From: JAAYGT01 sp050252075
Lineage (GTDB): Bacteria; Pseudomonadota; Gammaproteobacteria; Burkholderiales; Burkholderiaceae_B
Assembly (NCBI GenBank): GCA_050252075.1
Contig: JBFWLP010000042.1
Span: 1 to 26,669, forward strand
Direction: 5' to 3'
Length of the DNA: 26,669 nucleotides
Made by a program: the position numbers and the translations under genes
Notes under the pieces: generated by a model
Told to the model about the DNA's origin: nothing
Seen by the model: the letters and a program-made list of their open reading frames with translations, nothing else
Databases searched by the model: none
Part shown: positions 8,355 through 16,622 of the stretch, one piece after another
Position numbering within the stretch: the stretch's first letter is position 1
Layout of the letters: each line of letters opens with the position of its first letter

Positions 8355-9263
8355 TCATGCTATGGGGGTTTCCCCGGCCTGTGCCGGCTGCGCCAGGATA
8401 GAGATGAGCTCGGGCACCGGCAATATTTCCGACACCTTATTGGCTACCTGATACGTGGCCTTTACGGCATCGGCGGTCTGGTGAAATGCGCCCAGCGTTG
8501 ATGCCATGGCACTGTAGTAGGTCATGTCCTTCAATGCATTGGAAAGCGAGAACCGGAACCCGGAAGGATCTTTATTCAGAATGTAGGGTGTCAGTCGGTC
8601 AAGAACCACCCCCTTGCCACCCCCTGCCGCCAGCACGTCTACCAGGGTTTCGGGCGCAAGACCTGCTTGTTGCGCACAGGCGGCCGCCTCGGAAATAACG
8701 GCGGAAAAACCCAGGGATACAAAGTTGTGAAGCAGTTTGAGCTGATGCCCGGAACCCACGGGGCCTGCATGCACAATGTTTTCCGCGTAGCTTTGGAACA
8801 CCGGCAGGCACTGCTGGAAATCATCGAGCGCGCCCCCCACGATCAGGTTCAAACGCCCCTCTGCCGCTTCTTTGGGTGTACGGGTCATTGGCGCATCAAG
8901 AAATCGTCCGCCGGCGGCCACCACATCGGCCGCAACCTTCAACGTCGATGACGGAATGGCTGTGGAGCAATCGATAACGATAGCCCCCGGCTGAAGACCG
9001 GCAAGCACGCCATCCTGGCGATACAGAACATCCTCGACTTGCGGGGTGCCGGTTACACAAAGGATGATCATGTCGGCGGCACGCGCCACCTCAAGGGCCG
9101 AGCCCTTCTTGGCGGCGCCCAGGCGGGTCAGGTCATCGGCAGGTTGATTGCCTGGATGATCAAGCATCACCAGGGGATAACCCGCCTTCAGGATGTTAAG
9201 GGCAATACCATGGCCCATCAAACCTACACCGATAATGCCGATTTTTGGTGTTGTCGTTGTCAT
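8355..9263 (-). CDS. 3-hydroxyisobutyrate dehydrogenase-family (beta-hydroxyacid) NAD(P)-dependent oxidoreductase
   Basis: This 302-residue protein has an N-terminal Rossmann motif (KIGIIGVGLMGHGIALNIL), VIDCSTAIPSSTLKVA, the substrate motif DAPMTRTPKEAAEGRLNLIVGG, and the catalytic lysine helix GSGHQLKLLHNFVSLG. The family includes 3-hydroxyisobutyrate and tartronate semialdehyde reductases. An upstream GTG at 9272 in the same frame is possible, but the ATG at 9263 has AGAGTGG at proper distance. It lies between the semialdehyde dehydrogenase and the tartrate dehydrogenase genes in the same direction. Tartronate semialdehyde reduction would fit a tartrate/sugar-acid pathway. In the substrate motif the usual DAPVSGG is DAPMTRT here, the variant seen in members acting on other substrates, so the substrate is open. 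Confidence 0.85.
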   Translation of the reverse strand: MTTTTPKIGIIGVGLMGHGIALNILKAGYPLVMLDHPGNQPADDLTRLGAAKKGSALEVARAADMIILCVTGTPQVEDVLYRQDGVLAGLQPGAIVIDCSTAIPSSTLKVAADVVAAGGRFLDAPMTRTPKEAAEGRLNLIVGGALDDFQQCLPVFQSYAENIVHAGPVGSGHQLKLLHNFVSLGFSAVISEAAACAQQAGLAPETLVDVLAAGGGKGVVLDRLTPYILNKDPSGFRFSLSNALKDMTYYSAMASTLGAFHQTADAVKATYQVANKVSEILPVPELISILAQPAQAGETPIA

Positions 9264-9324
9264 TTTTTCCACTCTTGCTGGTTCAGAAATACGGGTTAGC
9301 CTTCACGTGCGTGGCAGGGCCGCC

Positions 9325-10779
9325 TTAGACCAGCGAACCCGCGCAAATGTATTTGATTTCAAGATAATCATCGATGCCGTATTTTGATCCTTCCCGGCCA
9401 ATGCCCGACTCTTTAACGCCCCCGAACGGAGCAACCTCGGTTGAGATGATCCCTTCATTCAACCCCACGATGCCCACCTCTAGGGCTTCGGCAACCTTCC
9501 ACGACCGCTGATAACTGTTGGTGTAAAAATAGGCGGCCAGGCCAAAGGGCGTTGCGTTGGCGGCGCGTATCACTTCGTCGTCGGTATGGAAACGGATCAA
9601 CGGCGCAACCGGACCAAAGGTTTCCTCGTTCATCAACAACGAATCGTCGGCAACATTCAGAAGGATCGTGGGCTCAAAAAACAAGGGGCCGGCACTGTGG
9701 GAGCGCCCCCCGGTCAGAACCGTTGCCCCTTTTGCCAAAGCGTCCTCGATATGTTCCTTGACTTTCGCTACGGCGGCCACGTCGATAAGCGGGCCAAGAT
9801 CCGTCGTTTCCGACAAACCATCACCCACACGCTGAGCCTCAACCGCCTGCTTCAAACGCGCCGCGAACTGGTCGTAGATGCCATCTTGTACAAAAATGCG
9901 GTTGGCGCACACGCACGTTTGACCGGCATTGCGAAACTTCGACGCCATGACACCCGCAACGGCTTTGTCCAGGTCGGCATCGTCAAATACGATGAAAGGC
10001 GCGTTACCGCCCAGTTCCATTGACACCTTTTTCACCGTATCGGCGCACTGCCTGAGCAGCACCTTGCCAATTTCAGTCGACCCGGTGAATGACAGCTTCT
10101 TGACGGTTGGGCTTGCGGTCAGTTCCCCGCCCACCACGCCGGCAGAACCCGTAACAATATTGATCACACCGGCCGGAATGCCTGCCTCGTGCGCTAGATC
10201 GGCCAGCGCCAGGGCGGAATAGGGTGTTGCCGATGCGGGTTTGATCACAATGGTGCAGCCTGCCGCCAGCGCTGCGCCGGCCTTGCGGGTGATCATGGCA
10301 TTCGGGAAATTCCAGGGAGTAATCGCCGCCACCACACCCACCGGCTGTTTGATAACGACAATGCGCCGATCATTGCTGGTGGCAGGAATGACATCGCCGT
10401 ACGCCCTCTTTGCCTCTTCGGCAAACCACTCAAGGAAGGACGAGCCATACGCAATTTCCCCCCTGGACTCCTTCAACGGCTTGCCTTGTTCCAGCGTTAA
10501 CAGGGTGGCCAAATCTTCTTGATGCTGCATGCAAAGGTCGTACCATCGGCGAATGAGCCGCGAGCGCTCTTTTGCACTAACCGCCTTCCAACCCGCTTGC
10601 GCCCGATCCGCCGCCTTAATGGCACGCTGTACATCTTGTGCGGTCAACCTGGGCACCGTACCCAGCACCCGGCCGTCCGCCGGATTTTCTACGTTAAGGG
10701 TTCCGCCATCGGCAGAGCCCACCCATTGGCCGTCTATGTAGCAGGCCTGACGAAAAAGAGAGGGGCGAGAGAGATTCAT
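9325..10779 (-). CDS. gabD: NAD(P)-dependent succinate-semialdehyde dehydrogenase-type aldehyde dehydrogenase
   Basis: This 484-residue aldehyde dehydrogenase has the GabD layout: ENPADGRVLGTVP near the start, TLEQGKPLKESRGEI, VAAITPWNFPNAMITRKAG for cofactor binding, FTGSTEIGKVLL, the catalytic glutamate in MELGGNAPFIVFDDAD, and the catalytic cysteine in AGQTCVCANR. The C-terminus has NEETFGPVAPL and GGVKESGIGREGSKYGIDDYLEIKY cut at the usual place. It would oxidise succinate semialdehyde or a similar semialdehyde to the acid with NAD(P). Start ATG 10779 has only a weak CTGGAA upstream. It belongs to the leftward operon headed by the hydroxyacid dehydrogenase at 11792. Confidence 0.88.
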   Translation of the reverse strand: MNLSRPSLFRQACYIDGQWVGSADGGTLNVENPADGRVLGTVPRLTAQDVQRAIKAADRAQAGWKAVSAKERSRLIRRWYDLCMQHQEDLATLLTLEQGKPLKESRGEIAYGSSFLEWFAEEAKRAYGDVIPATSNDRRIVVIKQPVGVVAAITPWNFPNAMITRKAGAALAAGCTIVIKPASATPYSALALADLAHEAGIPAGVINIVTGSAGVVGGELTASPTVKKLSFTGSTEIGKVLLRQCADTVKKVSMELGGNAPFIVFDDADLDKAVAGVMASKFRNAGQTCVCANRIFVQDGIYDQFAARLKQAVEAQRVGDGLSETTDLGPLIDVAAVAKVKEHIEDALAKGATVLTGGRSHSAGPLFFEPTILLNVADDSLLMNEETFGPVAPLIRFHTDDEVIRAANATPFGLAAYFYTNSYQRSWKVAEALEVGIVGLNEGIISTEVAPFGGVKESGIGREGSKYGIDDYLEIKYICAGSLV

Positions 10780-10826
10780 GAATATTCCAGAGAATTGTGA
10801 ATGAAGTTGTGGGCAAGGCGTCGGTC

Positions 10827-11792
10827 TTAAACTACCAGATTCAAGGGCGTTTTGCCTTGCCGTAATTGATCGATGCCATTAATCAAAAGCCAGCCCATGG
10901 CTTCCCGGGTTTCGTTTGTTGCACTGCCTATGTGGGGGGTCAGAAAGACATTGGATAAACGACCGTAGCCAGGGTTCACGGCAGGCTCGTTCGCGAACAC
11001 ATCCAGCCCGGCGGCGAACACCGCGCCGCCTTGCAATGCATTGATCAGTGCCGGGTCATCGATAAGATCACCCCGCGAAATATTCACCACCACAGCCCCG
11101 TCGGGCAGCAGTGCAAGGTGTTTTTGATCCACAATGCCCTTTAGCTCCGGCGCGCCCGGGGCCGCCACAAGGAAAATATCTGAATGCGCCATCAGGCTTT
11201 CAAGCGTGGGGTGATACCTGGCATCGCCCGCCTGTTCCACGGGGCGGCGATTGTGATAGTGAATGGCCAACCCGAATGCCCGTGCGCGCTCGGCAATACA
11301 ACGGCCTATGCGGCCCATGCCAAAAATGCCCAAGCGCCGGCCCTTGAGCTGCAAGCCCAGCAACTGGGTTGGCGCCCAACCGGACCATTTTCCCGAGCGC
11401 ACCAGCTGGTCTGCCTCGTAACCGCGCCGGCACGCGTTCAACACCAGCATCATGGCAAGGTCGGCGCACGCGTCACTGAGAACATCGGGCGTATTCAAAA
11501 CACGGATGCCCGCCGCTTGCGCCGCCGCCAGATCAATATGATCCAGACCCACCGACAACGTGGCAACAATCCCGACAGAGCCCTGAAGTGCTGCAAGAAC
11601 ATCGGCAGGCAAGCGCTCGGTGGCGGTTACGAACAGCACATCAGCCCCCCGGGCTTGCTCGACCAGCGCGTCAGCAGAAAGAATGCCGTCGTCATGATTC
11701 ACCCGAAGATGAAATCGCCGCCCAAGTTCTTGCTCAATGCTTTCGGGGAACCGGCGGGAAAGAAAAGCGGACAGTCGGGCAGAGGTCGTCAT
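10827..11792 (-). CDS. D-2-hydroxyacid dehydrogenase, GhrB/glyoxylate reductase-like (dehydrogenase 3)
   Basis: This 321-residue NAD(P)-dependent hydroxyacid dehydrogenase has VGLDHIDLAAAQAAGIRVLN, DACADLAMMLVLNACRR, the nucleotide motif LGIFGMGRIGRCIAERARAFG, the Arg in VVNISRGDLIDDPALINAL, and the Glu/His in DVFANEPAVNPGYGRLSN and TPHIGSATNETREAMG. It is most like glyoxylate/hydroxypyruvate reductases (GhrB) and gluconate 2-dehydrogenases. The frame is open to 11867, but the first 25 residues overlap the promoter, so ATG 11792 (MTTSARLSAFL) is chosen. It is divergent from the GntR regulator and is the first gene of the long leftward operon, under the promoter at 11832-11861 with an operator-like motif inside the spacer. 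Confidence 0.88.
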   Translation of the reverse strand: MTTSARLSAFLSRRFPESIEQELGRRFHLRVNHDDGILSADALVEQARGADVLFVTATERLPADVLAALQGSVGIVATLSVGLDHIDLAAAQAAGIRVLNTPDVLSDACADLAMMLVLNACRRGYEADQLVRSGKWSGWAPTQLLGLQLKGRRLGIFGMGRIGRCIAERARAFGLAIHYHNRRPVEQAGDARYHPTLESLMAHSDIFLVAAPGAPELKGIVDQKHLALLPDGAVVVNISRGDLIDDPALINALQGGAVFAAGLDVFANEPAVNPGYGRLSNVFLTPHIGSATNETREAMGWLLINGIDQLRQGKTPLNLVV

Positions 11793-11831
11793 GGCTGAAT
11801 ATTGGTCTGGCGTTAATGGTTCACATAATTT

Positions 11832-11861
11832 ATAATATGAATTGATCATACGAATTGTCAA
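11832..11861 (-). promoter_or_regulatory. Sigma-70 promoter of the leftward catabolic operon
   Basis: Read on the minus strand, TTGACA (11861-11856) is followed after 18 bases by TATTAT (11837-11832). This would start transcription about 30 bases before ATG 11792. The spacer contains the operator-like TTCGTATGATCAA, so binding there would exclude RNA polymerase. Confidence 0.65.
11842..11854. promoter_or_regulatory. Candidate GntR/FCD operator in the divergent regulator/operon promoter
   Basis: TTGATCATACGAA lies between the -35 and -10 boxes of the leftward promoter and upstream of the GntR gene. It shares 10 of 13 positions, and 13 of 16 with flanks, with a motif at 12742-12754 in front of the enolase-superfamily gene. 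FadR-subfamily regulators bind short imperfect palindromes of this size. The assignment to the adjacent regulator is inference. Confidence 0.5.
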
Positions 11862-11922
11862 CAACAATCTCTGAATTTTCCGGGCTGTACTTGCTCAACG
11901 TTCAATAACACTGGAAGGCTGC

Positions 11923-12717
11923 ATGGCAACCGCACAACACCTCTCCACCGAACCGACTCTGGCAGACCAAATTACAGAGCAGCTGGCAGAACAGATACGA
12001 AAAGGGGTCTACCCCCCGAACACAAGGCTGCCCACCGAAAAAGACATGACTGCGCAATATGGCGTAAGCCGCACCGTGGTCAGAGAAGCCATTTCCAGGC
12101 TGAAATCCGAAGGCCTGGTAGAAACTCGCCAAGGCAGCGGTACCTTGGTAAAGAACCCCCGTTCCTATGAGGCTTTCCGCCTTAGCCCCGATGTCGATCC
12201 CGCGCTTGGGGTCGTACGCATTATTGAATTGCGTCGCGGCATCGAGGCGGAAATGGCCGCGTTGGCCGCCGAACGCCGGTCCACCGCCGACCTGAACCAC
12301 ATAAAAAAGGCACTGAAGTCGATCGACCAGGCCGTGAAAGACGGTGGCGACGGCGTGAAAGAAGACCTTGAATTCCATCTGGCAATATCACGGGCCGCCG
12401 GCAACCCGCACTACACGGCACTGCTTGGCATGCTGACACGCGCACTGGAAGACGCCATACGGCTAACCCGAGGCAACGAAGCCACAGCGGAACACCTGTC
12501 GGCACAAGTGTGCGTTGAACACAAGGCCATTGCTCAGGCAATAGAAAACAAAGATGCCAACGCCGCCCGGCAGGCAGCCTTCGATCACATGAAAAATACC
12601 GCCCAACGCATTCAGAGCGCAGAGTCCACCTACTGGTCCGGAGCAAGCAGGAAAGCGGCCCAAAGACTGGCTCGTACACGGCTTGACAACGTGTTGAAGG
12701 GAAGCACAAAAAAATAG
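11923..12717 (+). CDS. FadR/GntR-family (FCD domain) transcriptional regulator
   Basis: This 264-residue regulator has an N-terminal winged helix-turn-helix (residues ~13-78) with KGVYPPNTRLPTEKDMTAQY then GVSRTVVREAISRLKSEGLV and ETRQGSGTLV, the hallmark of GntR proteins. A C-terminal all-helical FCD ligand domain (~95-245) has LEFHLAISRAAGNP and the His residues in VEHKAIAQAI and FDHMKNTA that bind metal or carboxylate effectors. The start is supported by GGAAGG before ATG. It sits exactly between the divergent leftward operon and the rightward enolase-superfamily/Bug genes. It is therefore the likely local repressor, released by a pathway acid. Confidence 0.92.
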   Translation: MATAQHLSTEPTLADQITEQLAEQIRKGVYPPNTRLPTEKDMTAQYGVSRTVVREAISRLKSEGLVETRQGSGTLVKNPRSYEAFRLSPDVDPALGVVRIIELRRGIEAEMAALAAERRSTADLNHIKKALKSIDQAVKDGGDGVKEDLEFHLAISRAAGNPHYTALLGMLTRALEDAIRLTRGNEATAEHLSAQVCVEHKAIAQAIENKDANAARQAAFDHMKNTAQRIQSAESTYWSGASRKAAQRLARTRLDNVLKGSTKK

Positions 12718-12741
12718 CGAACCAAAAAGTTATATGATATA

Positions 12742-12754
12742 TTCATCGTACAAA
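12742..12754. promoter_or_regulatory. Candidate GntR/FCD operator upstream of the enolase-superfamily gene
   Basis: TTCATCGTACAAA, within ATTCATCGTACAAATT, closely matches the site at 11842-11854. It lies 50 bases before ATG 12805 and just after a possible -10 box TATGAT (12733-12738); no convincing -35 is seen. Confidence 0.5.
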
Positions 12755-12804
12755 TTTTAGTTCGGCACACGATTATCAATCAAAAAACCTGCCCAGGAGA
12801 CTTC

Positions 12805-13953
12805 ATGAAAATTGCCCGAATTACCGCTGTACCGCTCTCGTACCGTCTGCCGGAAGGAAAAACCGTAACCATGGGCGTGGGCAGCACGCTCAAGCGCGAC
12901 GCTATTGTCATCAAGGTGGAAACTGACGACGGGCTTGTGGGTTACGGCGAGTCGCACCCGGGCCGAAGCCCCGGCGCCATTGTCAGCCTTATCAACAACA
13001 CCCTGGCCCCGCTGATCATGGGGCTCGAAGCGACCGATGTGATCGGAGCCTGGCAACGAATACACCGCATGCAGTTCTCCAGCCACGGGCTGGGGGCGGG
13101 CGCCGCGCTGGCCTACTCCGGCATCGATATGGCTCTCTGGGATATCCGCGGCAAGGCGGCGAATATGCCTCTTTATGAACTCATGGGCGGCTCACGCCGC
13201 GCTGTTCCCGCGTATGCCGGCGGCATTGCCCTGGGCTACCAGGCACCTGAAAGCATGGCCGAAGAGGCGCAAGAATACGTTAGCCAGGGCTACAAGGCCG
13301 TCAAACTGCGCATTGGCGACACCGTGAATAACGATATCGCCCGGGTTACGAAGGTACGGGAAGTACTGGGCGACGACATCGACATTCTCACCGACGCGAA
13401 CACCGCCTATACCATCGCTCAAGCACGGCGGGTACTGCCCGTTCTGGCCGATATCCGTGCCGGCTGGCTCGAAGAGCCTTTCGCATGCAACGACTTCGCC
13501 TCGTATCGCGAAGCCGCAAAAATTACCCCCCTGGTGCCCATTGCCGCCGGCGAGAACCATTTCATGCGCTTCGAATTCGCACAAATGCTCGAAGCCAGGG
13601 CGGTTCAGGTCTGGCAACCCGACCTGTCGAAAACAGGGGGCATCACTGAAGGTATTCGCATCGCCGCACTGGCCTCGGCATTTCGCATTCCCATCAACGC
13701 CCACAGCTCTGCCACCGGCCTGAACCATGCAGCCACGCTGCACTTCATGGCAGCCACCGAAAACTCGGGCTATTTCGAAGCATGCGTTTCAAAGTTCAAC
13801 CCATTCCGCGACATGTTCGGGTCCACGTTCCAGATCGACTCGAACGGTTGCGTAACACCTTCGGACAAACCCGGTCTGGGTGTTGAGGTCGACGAGGACA
13901 TTTTCAAGAAGTTCCCCGTCATCGACGGCCCGGGCTACGTCGTGAAGTTCTGA
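12805..13953 (+). CDS. Mandelate racemase/muconate lactonizing enzyme family protein (enolase superfamily)
   Basis: This 382-residue protein has an N-terminal capping domain (~1-125) and a barrel domain. Metal ligands are in LTDANTAY (D197), WLEEPF (E223/E224) and AAGENHF (E250). A His-Asp pair is formed by D273 in WQPDLSKTGG and H300 in INAHSS. The usual KxK base is KLR here (K167, R169), so the second position is Arg. Such enzymes abstract the proton alpha to a carboxylate and act as racemases, sugar-acid or tartrate dehydratases, or lactonizing enzymes. The Shine-Dalgarno CCAGGAGAC precedes ATG. A Bug receptor follows after 37 bases. With the tartrate/malate dehydrogenase nearby, an acid-sugar or hydroxydicarboxylate dehydratase is the best guess, but the substrate is not fixed by sequence. 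Confidence 0.88.
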   Translation: MKIARITAVPLSYRLPEGKTVTMGVGSTLKRDAIVIKVETDDGLVGYGESHPGRSPGAIVSLINNTLAPLIMGLEATDVIGAWQRIHRMQFSSHGLGAGAALAYSGIDMALWDIRGKAANMPLYELMGGSRRAVPAYAGGIALGYQAPESMAEEAQEYVSQGYKAVKLRIGDTVNNDIARVTKVREVLGDDIDILTDANTAYTIAQARRVLPVLADIRAGWLEEPFACNDFASYREAAKITPLVPIAAGENHFMRFEFAQMLEARAVQVWQPDLSKTGGITEGIRIAALASAFRIPINAHSSATGLNHAATLHFMAATENSGYFEACVSKFNPFRDMFGSTFQIDSNGCVTPSDKPGLGVEVDEDIFKKFPVIDGPGYVVKF

Positions 13954-13990
13954 TTTATACCGCTGCAAACTACACAACAGGAGACAAACA

Positions 13991-14974
13991 ATGATAAGTA
14001 CTTGCAAGAAAATGATGGTTTGTGCCTCGGCGCTGCTGGCGCTGGGCGCAACAGCGCCGGCTGCCGCCGCTGAAAACTACCCGGCCCGCGAAGTGACAAT
14101 CGTTGTGCCGTACACGCCGGGCGGGTTCAACGACACACTCGCCAGAACAGCATCGCAATATCTGGGCCCCATGTGGAACCAGTCGGTCGTTGTGCTGAAC
14201 AAACCGGGCGGCAATACGCTGATCGGCAACAGTTATGTGGCAGGCTCAAAAGCCGATGGCTACACGCTACTCATTACCCCCCTGCCCTTTTCCTCGCTGC
14301 CTGGCCTTTATGGGGAAAAACTTCCCTACGATGCACAGAAAGACTTCGAACCCGTGATTTGGGCGGCAAGTGCACAGAATGCCTTGGTGGTTCCGGAAAA
14401 ATCCCCCTTTAAATCCGTTAAAGAACTGATAGATTACGCCAAGGCAAACCCAGGCAAAGTCAACTACGGGTCAACGGGCACAGGGTCGTCCAACCACCTG
14501 TCTATGGAACTGTTCATGAACATGACAGACACCAAGATGACACACATTCCCTACAAAGGAAGCGCCCCTGCCGTAGTGGCGCTGCTGGGAAGTGAAATCG
14601 ACGTTCTGTTCGACAACATTCCCAACGTCATTCAACACATCAAAAGCGGCAAGTTCCGGGCCTTGGCCACGACGGGCATGACCCGGTCTGCCATGCTTCC
14701 CGACACGCCTACGGTCGACCAGGCAGGTGTGCCAGGCTACGAGGTGAACGTATGGTTCGGCATTCAAGCCCCTGCCGGCACACCCAAGCCCATTATTCAG
14801 AAACTGAACGCCGATCTGACGAAAGTGCTGAAGCAACCCGAAGTTATCGAGAAATTTGGCAACCAGGGTGTCGAAGTCGTGGCAAGCACACCTGAAGAGT
14901 TCAAAACCCGCATCGACAATGAAATCAAGAAATGGACGAACCTGGTAAAGGCCGCCAACATCAAGATCGAATAA
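13991..14974 (+). CDS. Bug/TctC-family periplasmic substrate-binding protein (receptor 3)
   Basis: This 327-residue Bug receptor has a signal peptide (MISTCKKMMVCASALLALG, cleavage probably after AAAA near residue 28). Typical motifs are YPAREVTIVVPYTPGGFND, VVLNKPGGNTLIGNSYVA, ADGYTLLI, MTHIPYKGSAPAVVALL and PDTPTVDQAGVPGYEVNVW. ATG 13991 has the Shine-Dalgarno ACAGGAGACAAAC. It is downstream of and co-directional with the enolase-superfamily gene, with no terminator between, so its ligand may well be that enzyme's substrate. It is followed by a strong hairpin terminator. The family is greatly expanded in Alcaligenaceae, usually without linked TctAB permease genes, as here. Confidence 0.92.
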   Translation: MISTCKKMMVCASALLALGATAPAAAAENYPAREVTIVVPYTPGGFNDTLARTASQYLGPMWNQSVVVLNKPGGNTLIGNSYVAGSKADGYTLLITPLPFSSLPGLYGEKLPYDAQKDFEPVIWAASAQNALVVPEKSPFKSVKELIDYAKANPGKVNYGSTGTGSSNHLSMELFMNMTDTKMTHIPYKGSAPAVVALLGSEIDVLFDNIPNVIQHIKSGKFRALATTGMTRSAMLPDTPTVDQAGVPGYEVNVWFGIQAPAGTPKPIIQKLNADLTKVLKQPEVIEKFGNQGVEVVASTPEEFKTRIDNEIKKWTNLVKAANIKIE

Positions 14975-15010
14975 CCCGCGGAAAGCTGGGCAGTTAAAAA
15001 AGTGCCAAAG

Positions 15011-15046
15011 GCCTGAGCCCGGTATTACACCGGGTTCAGGCTTTTT
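15011..15046 (+). terminator. Rho-independent terminator after receptor 3 (overlaps stop of the methyltransferase gene)
   Basis: The left arm GCCTGAGCCCGG (15011-15022) pairs with CCGGGTTCAGGC (15030-15041) over a 7-base loop, with one G-U pair and a following T-run. The convergent methyltransferase gene has its stop codon in the loop. On the minus strand the T-run is weaker, so it is better for rightward transcripts. Confidence 0.88.
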
Positions 15047-16071
15047 AGTCTGGGCTTGATAGTCGGCGCTGTACCAACCGCGCGGGCGCGCAACTGGCCA
15101 CAGCCGCCGTCCACATCCTGCCCTGCACTATTCCTTACCTTGGTCAACACACCACGGCTTTGCAGATAGCGGACGATTTCGCGAATGCGCTCGAAATCGG
15201 GGCGCTGGTAGTCATCCCCTTCCAGACTGTTGAAAGGAATGATGTTGAGCACGCCGTACTTACCCCTAAGCAGACGAACGGCCGCATCGAGCTCGTCGTC
15301 GCCGTCGTTGATACCCTTGAGCAGCGTCCATTGATACTGGATCGGGTAGTCGGTGTCGCGAGCGTATTTCTCGCCAAGCTCGATGAGCTCTTCCGGCGAA
15401 ATTTTCGGTGCGCGCGGCAACAAGTGCTCACGCAGCTTGGCGTTGGTCGTGTGCAGCGACAGCGCCAGTGCAGGCTTGACGCGTTGCTGCGGCAGGGCTT
15501 CAAACACGCGCAGGTCGCCCACGGTGGAGAATACGAGATTCTTGTGGCCGATATTGCCTTCGGTACCCAACAGGTCGATTGCTTCGAGCACGCTGCCCAG
15601 ATTGTGCGCCGGTTCACCCATTCCCATGAAAACGACCTTCTTCACCGCACGCAAACGCCGCGCCAGCACGACCTGGGCGAGGATCTCCATGCTCGTAACC
15701 TGGCGGATCAGGCCGCTCTTGCCGGTCATGCAGAAGCGGCACCCGACCGCGCAGCCGACCTGAGTGGAAACGCAAAGCCCGTCGCGCGGCAACAGCACAC
15801 TTTCCACCATCTGCCCGTCGGCGAGCTCGATGAGCAAGCGAGAGCCATCGTTGCCGGCGTGTTCAGAGCGAACGCGGGCGAGACTGTCCAGTTCCGCCGT
15901 CAAGACCGGCACAGCGTCGCGCAGCGCAAGAGGCAGAAAGTGCTCGGAGCGGCGCCGTCGCGTGCCGATATCCAGCGCGTGCCCGCCTAGCCAGGCACGC
16001 ACGACCCGGCCCCGATGCACGGGCAAGGCGCCGAGAGCGGCGAGGCGTTGGTCAAAGTGGGAGAAGCGCAT
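15025..16071 (-). CDS. RlmN/Cfr-family radical SAM RNA methyltransferase
   Basis: This 348-residue protein has the radical SAM 4Fe-4S cysteines in GCAVGCRFCMTGKSG (C107, C111, C114), preceded by the family block LCVSTQVG. It also has VVFMGMGEPAHNL, FSTVGDLRVFE, LALSLHTTN, NIIPFNSLEGDDYQRP, and a late catalytic cysteine in DVDGGCGQL (C324) needed for the methyl-carrier mechanism. RlmN methylates C2 of an adenosine in 23S rRNA and tRNA. This copy has a shorter N-terminus than classical RlmN (~380 residues) and may be a paralogue of the housekeeping enzyme, so no symbol is given. The open frame reaches 16128, but ATG 16071 (MRFSHFDQRLAALG) follows AGAGTAAA and is preferred. Confidence 0.85.
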   Translation of the reverse strand: MRFSHFDQRLAALGALPVHRGRVVRAWLGGHALDIGTRRRRSEHFLPLALRDAVPVLTAELDSLARVRSEHAGNDGSRLLIELADGQMVESVLLPRDGLCVSTQVGCAVGCRFCMTGKSGLIRQVTSMEILAQVVLARRLRAVKKVVFMGMGEPAHNLGSVLEAIDLLGTEGNIGHKNLVFSTVGDLRVFEALPQQRVKPALALSLHTTNAKLREHLLPRAPKISPEELIELGEKYARDTDYPIQYQWTLLKGINDGDDELDAAVRLLRGKYGVLNIIPFNSLEGDDYQRPDFERIREIVRYLQSRGVLTKVRNSAGQDVDGGCGQLRARAVGTAPTIKPRLKSLNPV

Positions 16072-16138
16072 GGCGGCAAATTTTACTCTAGGGCCTATGG
16101 GATCTGCGGGATTGGATTCACGCGCCAATTACATCGTC

Positions 16139-16612
16139 TCAGACAAAACCTATCCAGCGGCCGGCTATAAGGACTGAAAGCCAAAGAATGGCGGATGTGC
16201 CGGCCAAGGTTCGAACTCGCACAGATGGCCGGCCGCTGCGCAGAGCTGCATCGAAGTGCTCGCCGCGATGCTGAAGTGCGATGTTGCAGATTGCCAGCGC
16301 AAGCAGTGTAGCCTTGAAGAGGAAAGCTGGGTTCTCTGCGTACTCCACCGGCTTCACCGAGAATAACCAAAGCCCTGTCGTCACCGCGAGTGCGGTGCCC
16401 GTCGCCGCTGCGCGTACAAGAAAAGGGCCAAGGGTCGGCAGATCCCGTCTGCGCGTTGAACGCAAAAGAAGCAAATCGAGCGGTAGGATCGCGCCAAGAA
16501 GTAGCCCAATACCAAGGATGTGGGCTGCGTTCACAACGAGATAGGCGACCCAGCATTCCTGCAGGAAGGTGGCACCGGGCCAGCCGGAAATTGCTTGCAG
16601 AAAACCTGTCAT
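16139..16612 (-). CDS. DUF6644-like small integral membrane protein
   Basis: This 157-residue protein has about four hydrophobic helices: YLVVNAAHILGIGLLLGAIL, LVRAAATGTALAVTTGLWLF, FLFKATLLALAICNIALQ, and a C-terminal AGTSAILWLSVLIAGRWIGF. Conserved-looking His residues in the first helix (NAAHILG) and after the third (LQHRGEHFD) could bind metal or heme, but this is only a suggestion. It starts 10 bases after the stop of the DUF6152-type gene and is on the same strand; the two families are commonly neighbours. I recognise the family from pattern and context, not from any known function. Confidence 0.65.
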   Translation of the reverse strand: MTGFLQAISGWPGATFLQECWVAYLVVNAAHILGIGLLLGAILPLDLLLLRSTRRRDLPTLGPFLVRAAATGTALAVTTGLWLFSVKPVEYAENPAFLFKATLLALAICNIALQHRGEHFDAALRSGRPSVRVRTLAGTSAILWLSVLIAGRWIGFV

Positions 16613-16622
16613 CGCCGTGTCG

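Noticed and set aside
11793..11867. N-terminal extension of dehydrogenase 3 to 11867
   Set aside because: It would be encoded across the promoter and operator, and the residues do not resemble the family start.
15160..15990. Long plus-strand open frame (276 codons) opposite the methyltransferase gene
   Set aside because: The minus-strand frame contains all radical SAM motifs. The plus-strand frame is a composition artefact of GC-rich DNA.
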